From Salinibacter pepae (GTDB lineage: Bacteria; Bacteroidota; Rhodothermia; Rhodothermales; Salinibacteraceae), in the NCBI RefSeq assembly GCF_947077775.1, contig NZ_CAMTTE010000001.1, positions 2,694,501 to 2,758,500 of the forward strand: a DNA stretch of 64,000 nucleotides, written 5' to 3'. Within the stretch, counting starts at the first letter, position 1; the number at the start of each line of letters is the position of its first letter. The notes below the pieces were generated by a model. It was not told where the DNA came from. It searched no databases and was given only the letters and a program-made list of their open reading frames with translations. Positions 53,724 to 62,889 of the stretch are shown piece by piece. A program made the translations under genes and the position numbers.

Positions 53724-54689
53724 ATGGCCCACATCGTTTCGACGCGCCCCCTCATCGACGGGGGCCTCTCCGGTGTGCGAGACGAGCACACCCTTACGGT
53801 CTGTGACCCGCCCGACGGCAGCACGCGCTCCGTCGATGAACTCATCGCCCTGGCCGACGGGGCCGACGTGCTTCTGTCCGTGCTCGCCGACCCGATCACG
53901 GAGGCGCTGTTCGAGGCCCGCCCGGGGCTGCAGATGGTGTCGCAGTACGCCGTCGGGGTCGACAACATCGACCTGGAGGCGGCGGAGGCGCACGACGTGG
54001 CCGTCACCCACACGCCCGGCGTGCTGACCGACGCGACGGCGGACCAGGCGTGGGCCCTGCTGCTGGCCGCCGCCCGGCACGTGCCGGCGGCCGACCGGTA
54101 CGTGCGCGACGGCCGCTTCGAGCGCTGGGAGACGACCCACTTGATGGGCATGGAGCTGGCCCGCAAGACCATCGGCATCGTCGGCATGGGGCGGATCGGG
54201 ACGGCGGTCGCGCGCCGCGCCCTCGGTTTCGGGATGGAGGTGATCTACCACAATCGGACGCGGGCCAATCCGACCGTGGAGCGCCAGGTGAGCGCCCGGC
54301 ACGTGGGGCTAGGCGAGCTGCTGACGACGAGCGACGTCGTCTCGCTGCACTGCCCCCACAACGACGAGAGCCACCACCTTCTCGACGCGGCGGCCTTCGC
54401 GAAAATGAAGGCGTCGGCCCTGCTGGTGAACACCGCCCGCGGGCCCGTCGTCGACGAGGCGGCCCTGGTGGACGCGCTCGAACGCGGCGAGATTGCCGGG
54501 GCGGGGCTCGACGTGTTCGAGGACGAGCCGGAGGTGCACCCGGGGCTGATGGAGCAGGACCGGGTCGTCCTGGCGCCCCACCTGGGGAGTGCCACCACCG
54601 ACACCCGCATGCGGATGGCCCAGATGTGCGTGGCCTCCATCACGGCGCTTCTGGACGGGGCCGAAAGCGTGCCGCACCGCCTGGTGTAG
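53724..54689 (+). CDS. D-2-hydroxyacid dehydrogenase (glyoxylate reductase/PGDH-like)
   Basis: A 321-residue NAD(P)-dependent enzyme. The nucleotide-binding motif is GIVGMGRIGTAVARRALGF; the catalytic Arg is in VNTARGPVVDEAAL, the Glu in FEDEPEVHPG, and the His in LAPHLGSATTDTR. These belong to the D-isomer 2-hydroxyacid dehydrogenases, for example glyoxylate or hydroxypyruvate reductase. The frame is open from 53676, but the start at 53724 (MAHIVSTRPLIDGG) fits. It is followed by 184 bases of spacer. Confidence 0.92.
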   Translation: MAHIVSTRPLIDGGLSGVRDEHTLTVCDPPDGSTRSVDELIALADGADVLLSVLADPITEALFEARPGLQMVSQYAVGVDNIDLEAAEAHDVAVTHTPGVLTDATADQAWALLLAAARHVPAADRYVRDGRFERWETTHLMGMELARKTIGIVGMGRIGTAVARRALGFGMEVIYHNRTRANPTVERQVSARHVGLGELLTTSDVVSLHCPHNDESHHLLDAAAFAKMKASALLVNTARGPVVDEAALVDALERGEIAGAGLDVFEDEPEVHPGLMEQDRVVLAPHLGSATTDTRMRMAQMCVASITALLDGAESVPHRLV

Positions 54690-54873
54690 GCCGCCGGCGG
54701 CTTCTGAACCGGGCGGCTTGGTGGACGCCACTGTGTGCGGCGCCGGACGGTTGGCGGCGGGGGAGCGGCCCGGCGGCCTGTAGAGCGGGATCGGTTCGTT
54801 TTTTGCAGGCATGGATCCGTGATCAGATCCATCGCGCTGTCGTTCACTCTTTGCCGGTTGGTTTCCTGCGTCC

Positions 54874-55338
54874 ATGTCCGTCCCCAAATCGCTGGTGGTG
54901 CTCCTGGTCATCGGAATTGGAGGGGCCCCATCCGTTGGTCGGGGACAGCCGGCAGACTCGACGGCGTCGGGCCCGGGCTCGACGATCGAGGACACGTCCG
55001 CGGTGGCCCGGCGGGTGGCGACTGCGTTTGCGGAGGGGAACGCCCGCCGGCTCCTCACGCCGTCGGCCGACCGGGTCGAGATCAGTCTCTTCGGCAACCG
55101 CACCTTCTACAGCAGCTCGCAGGCCGTGTACGTGCTGCGGGAGTTCTTTCGGCGCCATCCCTCCGGCCGCTTCGCGGTGGGGGACGTGATGGAGGCCGGA
55201 ACGAGCTTTTTCGTCCGGGGCGAGTACGAGGAGGCCCGCATGGCCCGCCGGCACCACGTCTACGTGCGGCTCGACCAACCGCAGGGCAAGGACCTGTGGA
55301 ACCTGCACGAGGTTCGGATCGAACATGCTGCCAAGTGA
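54874..55338 (+). CDS. Exported DUF4783-domain protein
   Basis: A 154-residue protein. The signal peptide is SVPKSLVVLLVIGIGGAPSV. The mature part has VARRVATAFAEGNARRLL, then the DUF4783 core around VEISLFGNRTFYSSSQAVYV, FFRRHPSGRFAVGD and YVRLDQPQGKDLWNLHEVRI. DUF4783 proteins are typical of Bacteroidota-type bacteria and of unknown function, NTF2-like in fold. It precedes the sensor-kinase gene in the same direction by 126 bases. Confidence 0.82.
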   Translation: MSVPKSLVVLLVIGIGGAPSVGRGQPADSTASGPGSTIEDTSAVARRVATAFAEGNARRLLTPSADRVEISLFGNRTFYSSSQAVYVLREFFRRHPSGRFAVGDVMEAGTSFFVRGEYEEARMARRHHVYVRLDQPQGKDLWNLHEVRIEHAAK

Positions 55339-55464
55339 CGAGGGTGCTGGGGGAAAAACCGCCGATCCCTGAAGGGAGCGCGTCTGTCGTGGGCCCCGGG
55401 CCGATTGGGCCCATCTCCCAAGGGGGGCTCGCTCGTCTGTGGACTCGTAGCTCCGGTGCGCGTG

Positions 55465-58400
55465 ATGGATCGTCTGCTTCGTATGCTCCGCCGTCGTCCC
55501 TGGGCCTGGGGGGTGGGCCTGGGGATATGCGTCGGGCTTTTGGTGACGGCCGGGCTCCGGACGTACGCGGTGCAGAGCGTTGCGGCGAACGCGGCGGCCC
55601 GCCAGGAGGCGACCGTCGAGGCGGCCCTTGCGACGATCCAGGAGCGGTTTGAGGGGCTCCGCGACCGGCTGCACGACCGTGCGGAGGGGCTCGCCGCCGA
55701 CTCGACCATCTGGCAGGACCTGCGGGCGTGGCGGGAGCAGGGCACGCGCCCGGCGCGCCTTGCCCAGTACGTTTCCGCGCGCCCGCCTGCCGCCCGCATG
55801 GCAATCGAGGTGTACGCCCCGAACGGGCGTGCCCTTGCGTGGGCGGGGCCGCAGGTGCCCGTTGACAGTGCACAGGCGGGGAAGGGAGGGGCCGCCCGGC
55901 CCCGCACGGCCGTCGTCCGCGACGGCCGTGGGCGATGGGCCCTGGCGGCCTGGGCCCCAGTGACCCGTGGGGGCACACGGCTGGGGGCCGTGCGCGTCGT
56001 CCGCGTCGTGCGGTACCGGCCGCCCGTGCAGAACCGGTACGTGCAGGCGACGAGCCTGGAGGCCCAGTGGAGCCGGGCGACCGGCGAGCTGGTGCGGGTG
56101 CGCTGGAGCGGGGCCCCACCCGCGACGCCTCACCGGGCGCTTCGGGGCCGGAACGGCGCCGTCCTGGGGTACGCGTCCGTAGAGCCGCCCCCGCCCGACC
56201 GGCTCGTGGACCGGACGGCTGCGTTTTACACCGATCTCCTCGCGGCCGGGGCCGTCGGGCTCCTCGGGTGGGCTCTCGCTTTGGGGGGACACTGGTACCT
56301 CCGGCTCGCCCGGCGGCCGGGGCTGCGTCGCCACTGGCGGGCCCGGCGGGCGGCGGCGGGGCGGCTTGCCCTCGTCGCGCTCCTCGCGGTTGGGGCCCGC
56401 TACGCGATGCTGGCGCTCGACGTGCCGGCCCGGTGGGCGGGGCCCGGCTCGGGCATCGCCCCTCTCTTCAACCCGACGTACTTCGCGTCGACCCTCGGGG
56501 GCGGCCTGTTTCGGTCCATTGGGGACTTGCTCCTTACAGGCGTGTGGGCGGCGGGGCTTGCCACCGGGGTGGTCTACCTGGCCCGGCACTACCGCCCGCG
56601 GGCGGAGGCGCTCAGTGGGCTTCCGGAGGCCTTTCGCCGATACGCGCCGGACCGGCCGCACGCGGCTCGCTATCTGGGGACCCTGGTGGGGCTCGTGGCG
56701 GGCAGCCTCGGGGCGATTGTGGTCCTCGCCTTCATCGTGCGGCGGGCCGTCTTCGACAGCACCCTCGACTTCTTTGCCCGCACCGGGCTGCTCCCGGAGC
56801 CGCTCGTGCTGGGGGTGCTGTGCGGCCTGTTTCTCCTGGTGGCGGCCGGCATCCTCGTCGGGATCGGGGGCACGTGGGGGGCCCTGCGCCGCCTGCTGCA
56901 CCATCGGCCCCGCAGCTGGCCGCGGGGCATTGGGCTCGTGCTCGGGACGGGGCTCTACGGCGGGGCGCTGGCCGCGCTGTACCTCGGCACGGACGTGCAG
57001 GCCTTCGTGTCGCTGCCGTACGTGCTCGCCCTGCTCGCGGGCGTGGGGGGGCTGGCGACCTACGGCCTCGTGGGGCCGGCGCACGGGGACGAGGCCCTTA
57101 CGCTACGGGGGCTGCTGGGGGGCCTCTTCGCGGTCACGTTGCTGCTCTACCCGTTGCTGTACGCCGGGATGGACGCGAAGCGGCAAGAGCACATGGTCGA
57201 CGCCGCGCGGTCGTTCGAACGGGGACAGGACCCGCGCGTCCTCTACTCGGTGCGCCGGGTGCTCCGGTCGGCCGCCGAGGCGCTGGGGCCGTCCGTCCGG
57301 GCCGCGGACCCGGCGTCCGAGGCCCGCCTCGATTCAATTGCGCCCCAGGTCGTGCGGGAGTCGCTGCTGTCGTCCCTCGCGACGTACGAGGTGCGCCTCA
57401 GCGTGCTGGAGTGGGACGGAACGGTGCGCCGCCAGTACACGGCCGACGGGCCCGTGGCGGCGGGGGAGCAGACCGAGGACGCGGCCCGGCGGGCGTTCGC
57501 CGGCCTGTGGTCGCGCTACGGGCAGCGCCCGGGGCCCGTGGTCGAGCAGTTGTCGACGGGCGCGCCCGTGCGGACCGCCGAGACGCGACGCGTGCAGTAC
57601 GCCGGGCTGCTGGGCGTCCCGACGGGGGGCGAGTTCGTAGAGGGCTGGGTGCTGGTCCGGATCGAGCCGCAGTCCGTGCTGCCCGGAACGGGATTCGGCC
57701 TGTCTCGGGTCTTGCTGCCGGACGGCTCGTTCGGGGACCTGTACGCCGATCTGTCGCTCGCGGAGTTCCGGGACGGACGCCTCGTGCGGAGCGTGGGCGA
57801 GGCCTTCGGCCGGGCGCGCCTGCGGCCCCCCAAGCGCGACGCCCTCCGCGGAAAGCCGGGCGTGTGGTGGAACGAGACGGTGCAGGGGCGCGAGTACCTA
57901 ACCCACTACCGCCGCTTTGTGCCGGTGGGCGAGACGACCCCCTCGACCGTGGCGGTGCGCATCCCGGCCACCCTGGCGTTCGATCATCTCTACTACCTGC
58001 TTCGGCTCACCGTCGCCGGCCTTTGTGTGGGGCTCGTCGTGTACCTGCTCGGGCTCTATGTGCGGCACCGACGGGGGCGCCTGCCGGCCTCGCGCGTGCG
58101 CTTCCGCAACAAGGTCCTGAATGCCTTCCTGGTCGTCGGAATCGTCTCGATGGTTGCCGTGGGCGTCGTGGGGGTGCGCGTGGTGACGGGCGAGAACGAG
58201 CGGGCCATCGAGCGGCGCATGCACGACCAGCTCACCCGGGTCGAAGAGACGCTGGCCCTGGCGGCCCGCCCCGGCGAGCCCCTGTGGCGGACGGCGGAGC
58301 GGATGGACGTGGACACCCTTGCCGCCCGGGTGGGGCTCGACCTGCACCTCTACGACGAGGGGCGGCTCGCGCGCACGAGCCAACCCCGCCTCCGCCGCGA

Positions 58401-59571
58401 CGGGCTGGTGGACGAGCGCCTGCCGGGGGGCGTGTACCACGAGCTGTACGACGAGGCCTACCGGTTCGTCACCGCCGAGGGGTCCATTGGGCAGTTTCGA
58501 TACCGGGTCGGGTACCGGGCGCTGGTCGACGAGACGGGGCGGCCTCGGGTGGTCGTCGGGGTTCCTACGCTTGCGCAGCAGGAGCAATTGCAGGAGGAAA
58601 AGTCGCGCACCCTGGCCTACCTCTTCGGGGCCCTGCTGCTGCTCGTCGTGGTGGTTATGCTCACGGGCGTGGTCCTGGCCAATGCCCTGGCCCGGCCCAT
58701 TGCCCAGCTCCGGGAGGGCCTGGAGGCCGTGGGCGAGGGCCGGTTCACGCGCACCCTCTCCGTCGATACGCGGGACGAGGTGGGCGACCTCGTGCAGACG
58801 TTCAACGAGATGCGCGATCAGCTCGCCGAGAGCCGGCGCAAGCTGGCCCGCCAGGAGCGGGAGCTGGCGTGGCGCGAGATGGCCCGTCAGGTGGCCCACG
58901 AGATCAAAAACCCGCTCACGCCCATGAAGCTGTCCATCCAGCACCTCCGCCGGGCCTTCACGCGCACCGACGACGCCACGGACGCGGCCGAGTTTGCGGA
59001 GGTGTTCGACCGCATCACGAGCACGCTCGTGGAGCAGGTCGAGTCGCTCGTGCGCATTGCCGACGAGTTTTCGACCTTCGCCCGGCTGCCCACCCGCGTC
59101 CCCGAGCCGATCGACCTGGTCGAGGTGGTTCGGGGGGCCGCGTCGCTCATGGAGGAGGAGGCGGCCAACGCCGAGGCCCTGGCCCTCGACCTGCCCGGCG
59201 ACCCGTTGGTGGTGGAGGCGGACCGCGAAGAGCTGCGCCGCGTCTACATCAACCTCCTCAAAAACGCCCTGCAGGCCCTCCCCGACGACCGGGAGGGACG
59301 GGTTCGGGTCACCGCGCGCCGTGAAGAGAACGCGGGCGACGGGCCGTCGGTCTACAGCGAGGTGATCGACAACGGCACCGGCATCCCGCCGGAGGTGCAG
59401 GACAAGGTCTTCGAGCCCAACTTCTCAACGAAGACGAGCGGCACGGGCCTCGGGCTGGCCATCGCCCAGAAGAGCATCGACGAGCTGGGGGGCGCGATCG
59501 GCTACGAGACGACGGAGGGGGAGGGGACGACGTTTTGGATCCAGCTTCCCCTCGTGGACGAGCCGGCCTGA
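55465..59571 (+). CDS. Very large membrane sensor histidine kinase, NtrY-like
   Basis: A 1368-residue protein. It begins MDRLLRMLRRRPWAWGVGLG and has an N-terminal periplasmic region, several membrane segments between about 250 and 580, a second extracytoplasmic region about 590-840, another helix and sensor segment 850-1060, then HAMP (ALARPIAQLREGLEAVGEGR, about 1070-1120). The kinase core has the H-box VAHEIKNPLTPMKLSIQHL (His near 1146), the N-box NLLKNALQAL, G1 DNGTGIPPE, and G2 GTGLGLAIA. This matches NtrY-type kinases but is far longer (usually 700-900). No response regulator gene is adjacent. The frame is open from 55405; the ATG at 55465 is preferred. Confidence 0.88.
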   Translation: MDRLLRMLRRRPWAWGVGLGICVGLLVTAGLRTYAVQSVAANAAARQEATVEAALATIQERFEGLRDRLHDRAEGLAADSTIWQDLRAWREQGTRPARLAQYVSARPPAARMAIEVYAPNGRALAWAGPQVPVDSAQAGKGGAARPRTAVVRDGRGRWALAAWAPVTRGGTRLGAVRVVRVVRYRPPVQNRYVQATSLEAQWSRATGELVRVRWSGAPPATPHRALRGRNGAVLGYASVEPPPPDRLVDRTAAFYTDLLAAGAVGLLGWALALGGHWYLRLARRPGLRRHWRARRAAAGRLALVALLAVGARYAMLALDVPARWAGPGSGIAPLFNPTYFASTLGGGLFRSIGDLLLTGVWAAGLATGVVYLARHYRPRAEALSGLPEAFRRYAPDRPHAARYLGTLVGLVAGSLGAIVVLAFIVRRAVFDSTLDFFARTGLLPEPLVLGVLCGLFLLVAAGILVGIGGTWGALRRLLHHRPRSWPRGIGLVLGTGLYGGALAALYLGTDVQAFVSLPYVLALLAGVGGLATYGLVGPAHGDEALTLRGLLGGLFAVTLLLYPLLYAGMDAKRQEHMVDAARSFERGQDPRVLYSVRRVLRSAAEALGPSVRAADPASEARLDSIAPQVVRESLLSSLATYEVRLSVLEWDGTVRRQYTADGPVAAGEQTEDAARRAFAGLWSRYGQRPGPVVEQLSTGAPVRTAETRRVQYAGLLGVPTGGEFVEGWVLVRIEPQSVLPGTGFGLSRVLLPDGSFGDLYADLSLAEFRDGRLVRSVGEAFGRARLRPPKRDALRGKPGVWWNETVQGREYLTHYRRFVPVGETTPSTVAVRIPATLAFDHLYYLLRLTVAGLCVGLVVYLLGLYVRHRRGRLPASRVRFRNKVLNAFLVVGIVSMVAVGVVGVRVVTGENERAIERRMHDQLTRVEETLALAARPGEPLWRTAERMDVDTLAARVGLDLHLYDEGRLARTSQPRLRRDGLVDERLPGGVYHELYDEAYRFVTAEGSIGQFRYRVGYRALVDETGRPRVVVGVPTLAQQEQLQEEKSRTLAYLFGALLLLVVVVMLTGVVLANALARPIAQLREGLEAVGEGRFTRTLSVDTRDEVGDLVQTFNEMRDQLAESRRKLARQERELAWREMARQVAHEIKNPLTPMKLSIQHLRRAFTRTDDATDAAEFAEVFDRITSTLVEQVESLVRIADEFSTFARLPTRVPEPIDLVEVVRGAASLMEEEAANAEALALDLPGDPLVVEADREELRRVYINLLKNALQALPDDREGRVRVTARREENAGDGPSVYSEVIDNGTGIPPEVQDKVFEPNFSTKTSGTGLGLAIAQKSIDELGGAIGYETTEGEGTTFWIQLPLVDEPA

Positions 59572-59589
59572 GGAGGACGCCGGTCCGGG

Positions 59590-60846
59590 CTACGCGGCCG
59601 TGGAGCCCGACCGGGCCGCGGCGCGAATCTGCTCGATGCGTTGGGAGAGGGGCGGATGGGAGTACTCCAGCGCCACCGTGAGGGGGTGGGGCGTGAGGTT
59701 CGAGAGATTGGTTTCCGCGAGGCGCTTTAGCCCGCCGACGAGCGGCCCGTCCTGGTCGGTGGTCTCCACCGCAAAGCGGTCGGCCTGAAACTCGTGGCGG
59801 CGCGCCCAGGCGTTGAGCGGGATCGAGAGCAGCAGGTCCACCGGCGAGTAGACCAGGCCGAAGAACAGCAGCCCCGTGTAGACGGACGGCTGGTCGACGT
59901 AGAAGGCGTGGAAGAGGCCCTCCACCTGCAGGAAGAGGGAGAGCAGCAAAAAGAGGACGCCGGTCTGCACCACGCTGGTGGCGATGCGCTGCGGGATGTG
60001 GTTGAGCTTGTAGTGCCCCATCTCGTGGGCCACCACCGACCGCAGCTCGTCCACGGACAGCTGCTCCACGAGCGTGTCGAAGAGCACGATGCGCCGGTTC
60101 CCCCCGAAGCCGGTAAAGAAGGCGTTGGCCTTGTTCGAGCGGCGCGACCCGTCCATCACGTAGACCTCGCCGACCGGAAAGTCGACCGAGTCGGCGTAGG
60201 ACAGGATCGATTCGCGAAGCGTCCCCTCCTCCAGCGGCTCGAAGTCGTTGAAAATCGGCATCAGGTAGCGGGGGGCGAAGAACTGGAGGAGGAGCATCAC
60301 CGCCGTCACCACGGCCCAGGCGTACACCCAGCCGTACGGGCCGGTGGACTGAAAGAACCAGAGGATCGCGGCCAGGAGCGGCCCCCCAAGGGCCACCCCG
60401 AGCGCGACGCTCTTCAGCAGGTCCAGCGCGAAGGTCCGAGGCGTCGTCTCGTTGAAGCCGAACCGCTCCTCGATCCCGAACGTGGAGTAGAGCGAGAACG
60501 GCAGCGCCAGCAGTCCGCGCCCGAGGACGAGGAGGCCGATGTAGCACAGCCCCGTCCCGATCGGCCCGAAGCCCCAGCCGCGCACGACCGTATCGAGCCC
60601 CTCGAAGCCGCCCGCAAACCAGAAGACGAGCAGCACTGCCAGGCCGAACGTGGACGACACGAGCCCGAAGCGGGTCGTCGTGCGGGTGTATGCTTGGGCG
60701 CGCTCGTACTCTGCCTCGTCGAACGTATCGCGAAACTCCGCCGGCAACTCGGGCTGGAGGTGGCGAAGATTGAGGAGGTCCGAGCCGAGGTTGAGGACGT
60801 ACTCGGCCAGGAGGGCGGCGAGGATGAGGGCGGCGTAGGTGTTCAC
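59590..60846 (-). CDS. M48-family membrane metallopeptidase (Ste24-like)
   Basis: A 418-residue zinc protease. The HExxH motif is in VVAHEMGHYKLNHI (about residue 280) and the third zinc ligand Glu lies in EFQADRFAVET further on. Hydrophobic segments are spread over the first 330 residues (LAVLLVFWFAGGFEGLD, YIGLLVLGRGLLALPFSLYS). Members remove short C-terminal or damaged peptides at the membrane (CAAX protease in eukaryotes, HtpX-like in bacteria). It is convergent with the histidine kinase, 18 bases from stop to stop. Confidence 0.92.
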   Translation of the reverse strand: MNTYAALILAALLAEYVLNLGSDLLNLRHLQPELPAEFRDTFDEAEYERAQAYTRTTTRFGLVSSTFGLAVLLVFWFAGGFEGLDTVVRGWGFGPIGTGLCYIGLLVLGRGLLALPFSLYSTFGIEERFGFNETTPRTFALDLLKSVALGVALGGPLLAAILWFFQSTGPYGWVYAWAVVTAVMLLLQFFAPRYLMPIFNDFEPLEEGTLRESILSYADSVDFPVGEVYVMDGSRRSNKANAFFTGFGGNRRIVLFDTLVEQLSVDELRSVVAHEMGHYKLNHIPQRIATSVVQTGVLFLLLSLFLQVEGLFHAFYVDQPSVYTGLLFFGLVYSPVDLLLSIPLNAWARRHEFQADRFAVETTDQDGPLVGGLKRLAETNLSNLTPHPLTVALEYSHPPLSQRIEQIRAAARSGSTAA

Positions 60847-60986
60847 GTTGGCTCTGGGTTAGACTCAACCGGCTCGGGACGGTCGAATGAATGGACGGGC
60901 GACGGCGGGGTTCAGTTTTTTAGAACCGCCGTGGGAGCGGGTCGTATGCGTGATTGAACGGTCTTTTCACCAAACGCCGGGAAAAA

Positions 60987-61217
60987 ATGCAGGTAACCAT
61001 CGACCTTCCGGACGACGTGGGACTGGACGAGCACGAGGCGAAAGAACGGGTCGTCGCGTTGCTGTACGAGGCGGGGACGCTGTCGGAGAAGCAGGGATGC
61101 GAGGTGCTTGGACTCTCGCGTCGGGCCTTTCAAGAGATGCTCTCGGAGCACGACGTGGCGTACATGAACAGCGATCCGGAGGACATTCAGTATGAGTTGC
61201 GACATCGTCGCGAGTGA
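60987..61217 (+). CDS. UPF0175-family antitoxin
   Basis: A 76-residue UPF0175 protein. MQVTIDLPDDVGLDEHEAKE, then LSEKQGCEVLGLSRRAFQEM and an acidic tail. It is related to the copy at 42117 but is clearly a different paralogue. The frame is open from 60954; the ATG at 60987 gives the usual short N terminus. A DUF3368 gene follows 51 bases downstream. Confidence 0.86.
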   Translation: MQVTIDLPDDVGLDEHEAKERVVALLYEAGTLSEKQGCEVLGLSRRAFQEMLSEHDVAYMNSDPEDIQYELRHRRE

Positions 61218-61268
61218 TTTTGACGCCCGCAGTCCCGTCGGAATAAGCAAACCGATTGCTTTGACCCC

Positions 61269-61688
61269 GTGGAAGGCTGGGACATCCTCGTGAGCGATAC
61301 CGGACCGTTGATCAGCCTGGAGTCACTTCCAGCGGGGTTTCAGTGGATCCGGTCGGTCCTCGACCGGCTCATCATTCCGCCGACTGTGCTGGGGGAGGTT
61401 GCTCATCCGTATGGGGGACGACAGGCGTTTCTGGAAGACACAGGACTTCGTCGTCTGATTGACGTGCGGCGCCCAGGGACTCTCTCGGAGAAAACTCTTG
61501 CATCAGAGTGGCACGTGTTAGATGAGGGAGAGCAAGACGCGATTGCTCTTTCTCGACAACTTGGACAACCTCTCCTGATCGAGGAAACGGCCGGCCGCCG
61601 CGTGGCTAGAAGCCTCGGATGTGAGATCTCAGGAACCGCTGGGCTGATTGATCGAGCTCGCCAGGAAAATTTTCTCTCTCTGACATAA
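61269..61688 (+). CDS. DUF3368-family PIN-like toxin
   Basis: A 139-residue protein of the DUF3368 PIN-like family. The N-terminal acidic motif is ILVSDTGPLISLESL, the central Glu is in VLGEVAHPYGGR, and the C-terminal cluster is in VLDEGEQDAIALSRQL with LIEETAGRRVARSLG. The start is a GTG at 61269. The set of acidic residues is complete, so unlike the copy at 42371 this toxin can be active. Confidence 0.85.
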   Translation: MEGWDILVSDTGPLISLESLPAGFQWIRSVLDRLIIPPTVLGEVAHPYGGRQAFLEDTGLRRLIDVRRPGTLSEKTLASEWHVLDEGEQDAIALSRQLGQPLLIEETAGRRVARSLGCEISGTAGLIDRARQENFLSLT

Positions 61689-62101
61689 GCAGAGCGAATG
61701 TGGGAGGTTCTACTGGAAGAGAATCGGATTTCCGAGTCCTTGTACCAGTCTCTGGTGCAGAACGAATAGTGGTCTACCGCTCAGCGGGCAGAACGGCCCT
61801 CCGATCCGTCGGCAGCGCCTGCACGTCAAGGGCCGCATCGGCCTCGACGACGGCCCCGTCAACACGTCCGACCACGTCCGCCTCGCGAGCGCGCCCTGAG
61901 GCGGCAGATGGCGACCGTGGGCGGGCTGTGCGTGGACGCGTGGAGGTGCGGAGGAATGGAAAAAGAGCCGACGCCGGAAGTCAGCTCGACTGAAAGATCA
62001 CAGTCTTGGGGCGTGTGAAGGAGATGGTGGCAGGAGAAACGGACAGTAACCGTGGGTCGAGGGGATAACTGCTTTGCTTGGTTTGCAGGGTGACGTGTTG
62101 C
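61689..62101 (+). other. Intergenic region between TA pairs
   Basis: About 410 bases. No convincing gene. A short coding-like stretch (about 61813-61899, RLHVKGRIGLDDGPVN and a stop) may be a gene remnant. No strong hairpin was found. Confidence 0.45.
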
Positions 62102-62395
62102 TCAGGCGTTCTTCGGCCGCACGTTCACGTCGACCTCCAGCCCCGCCCGGTCCAGCATGTTAATCAGCGCGTCGATGCTGAAGGCCTGGATCTTGCCGTT
62201 CGTCAGTTCGCTGATCCGGGCCTGCGTCGTGCCCAGCTCCTCGGCCGCCTCCGCCTGCGTGATGCCTTGCTCTCGGAGGGAGCGCTCCAGAGGGGCCATC
62301 AGGCGGGCCCGCACACGGAGGTTCTCTGCTTCTCCACCCTCAAAGCCGAGATCTTCAAAGACATTGCCGGTCGATTCGGTGATTTCGTTTTCCAT
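62102..62395 (-). CDS. HigA-like XRE-family antitoxin
   Basis: A 97-residue protein. The helix-turn-helix is in EQGITQAEAAEELGTTQARI with SELTNGKIQAFSIDALINML after it, as in XRE/HigA antitoxins. It follows the toxin gene by 54 bases on the minus strand, giving the toxin-first order of higBA. The protein should bind the palindrome upstream of the toxin gene and repress the operon. Confidence 0.9.
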   Translation of the reverse strand: MENEITESTGNVFEDLGFEGGEAENLRVRARLMAPLERSLREQGITQAEAAEELGTTQARISELTNGKIQAFSIDALINMLDRAGLEVDVNVRPKNA

Positions 62396-62449
62396 AACTG
62401 AGATGGTCTTGCAAGAGAGAACACTGACTTAAAGGCTGTGGGTGCGAGG

Positions 62450-62779
62450 TCACTCACCAGCGTGTTCTTTCGCGATCTTGTAGCGTCGGCGACCGATGTT
62501 CAGATGCCGCTCCGGGGTCTTCCGAGACGTTTTCTTAAAAGCATGGAGCACATAAATCGAGTCGCCAAACTTTGCTACGTAAAAGATGCGGTACTCATTG
62601 CCGTACTCCTTGATGCGGAGCTCGTAGGTTCCAGAGCCGATTGTCTTCATCGGTTTGAAATCCGTCGGTTGGTCGCCGCGCTGGACTTTGTCAAGCTGGT
62701 AACCGGCTTCCCTGCGGACATCCTCCGGGAATGTGCAAAGGTCTCCTCGGCTCGATCCAACAAAAGCGAGATTTTGCAC
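62450..62779 (-). CDS. HigB-like toxin (RelE/ParE superfamily, Gp49 type)
   Basis: A 109-residue protein. FPEDVRREAGYQLDKVQRGD, then KTIGSGTYELRIKEYGNEYR and IYVLHAFKKTSRKTPERHL match phage-derived Gp49/HigB toxins, with the conserved Arg and Lys-Lys pair of the ribonuclease site. The start is a GTG at 62779 on the minus strand. The final residues (KEHAGE) are short and basic. All positions expected for activity appear present. Confidence 0.9.
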   Translation of the reverse strand: MQNLAFVGSSRGDLCTFPEDVRREAGYQLDKVQRGDQPTDFKPMKTIGSGTYELRIKEYGNEYRIFYVAKFGDSIYVLHAFKKTSRKTPERHLNIGRRRYKIAKEHAGE

Positions 62780-62810
62780 GAGCGTCGGGACTATTCAGCG
62801 GATGTGCCGC

Positions 62811-62842
62811 ATCACTTTATATTGAAATCGATATAAAGTGAT
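62811..62842. promoter_or_regulatory. Palindromic operator of the higBA operon
   Basis: A perfect inverted repeat with 12-base arms, ATCACTTTATAT (62811-62822) and ATATAAAGTGAT (62831-62842), separated by TGAAATCG. It lies 32 bases upstream of the toxin start on the minus strand. AT-rich palindromes at this place are the usual HigA binding sites, overlapping a promoter. Confidence 0.75.
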
Positions 62843-62889
62843 CCAGGTTGTTCTTTAGTTCAATAAAAAAGTCGGGCGGATGGCTCCAT

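Noticed and set aside
55935-59324. Long plus-strand frame of 1129 codons
   Set aside because: It is a shadow of the histidine kinase gene, rich in Arg/Ala/Gly/Pro and without motifs.
61700-61993. A 97-codon frame between two TA pairs
   Set aside because: Its composition is Arg/Ser/Ala-rich without any motif; a stretch in another frame is at most a gene remnant.
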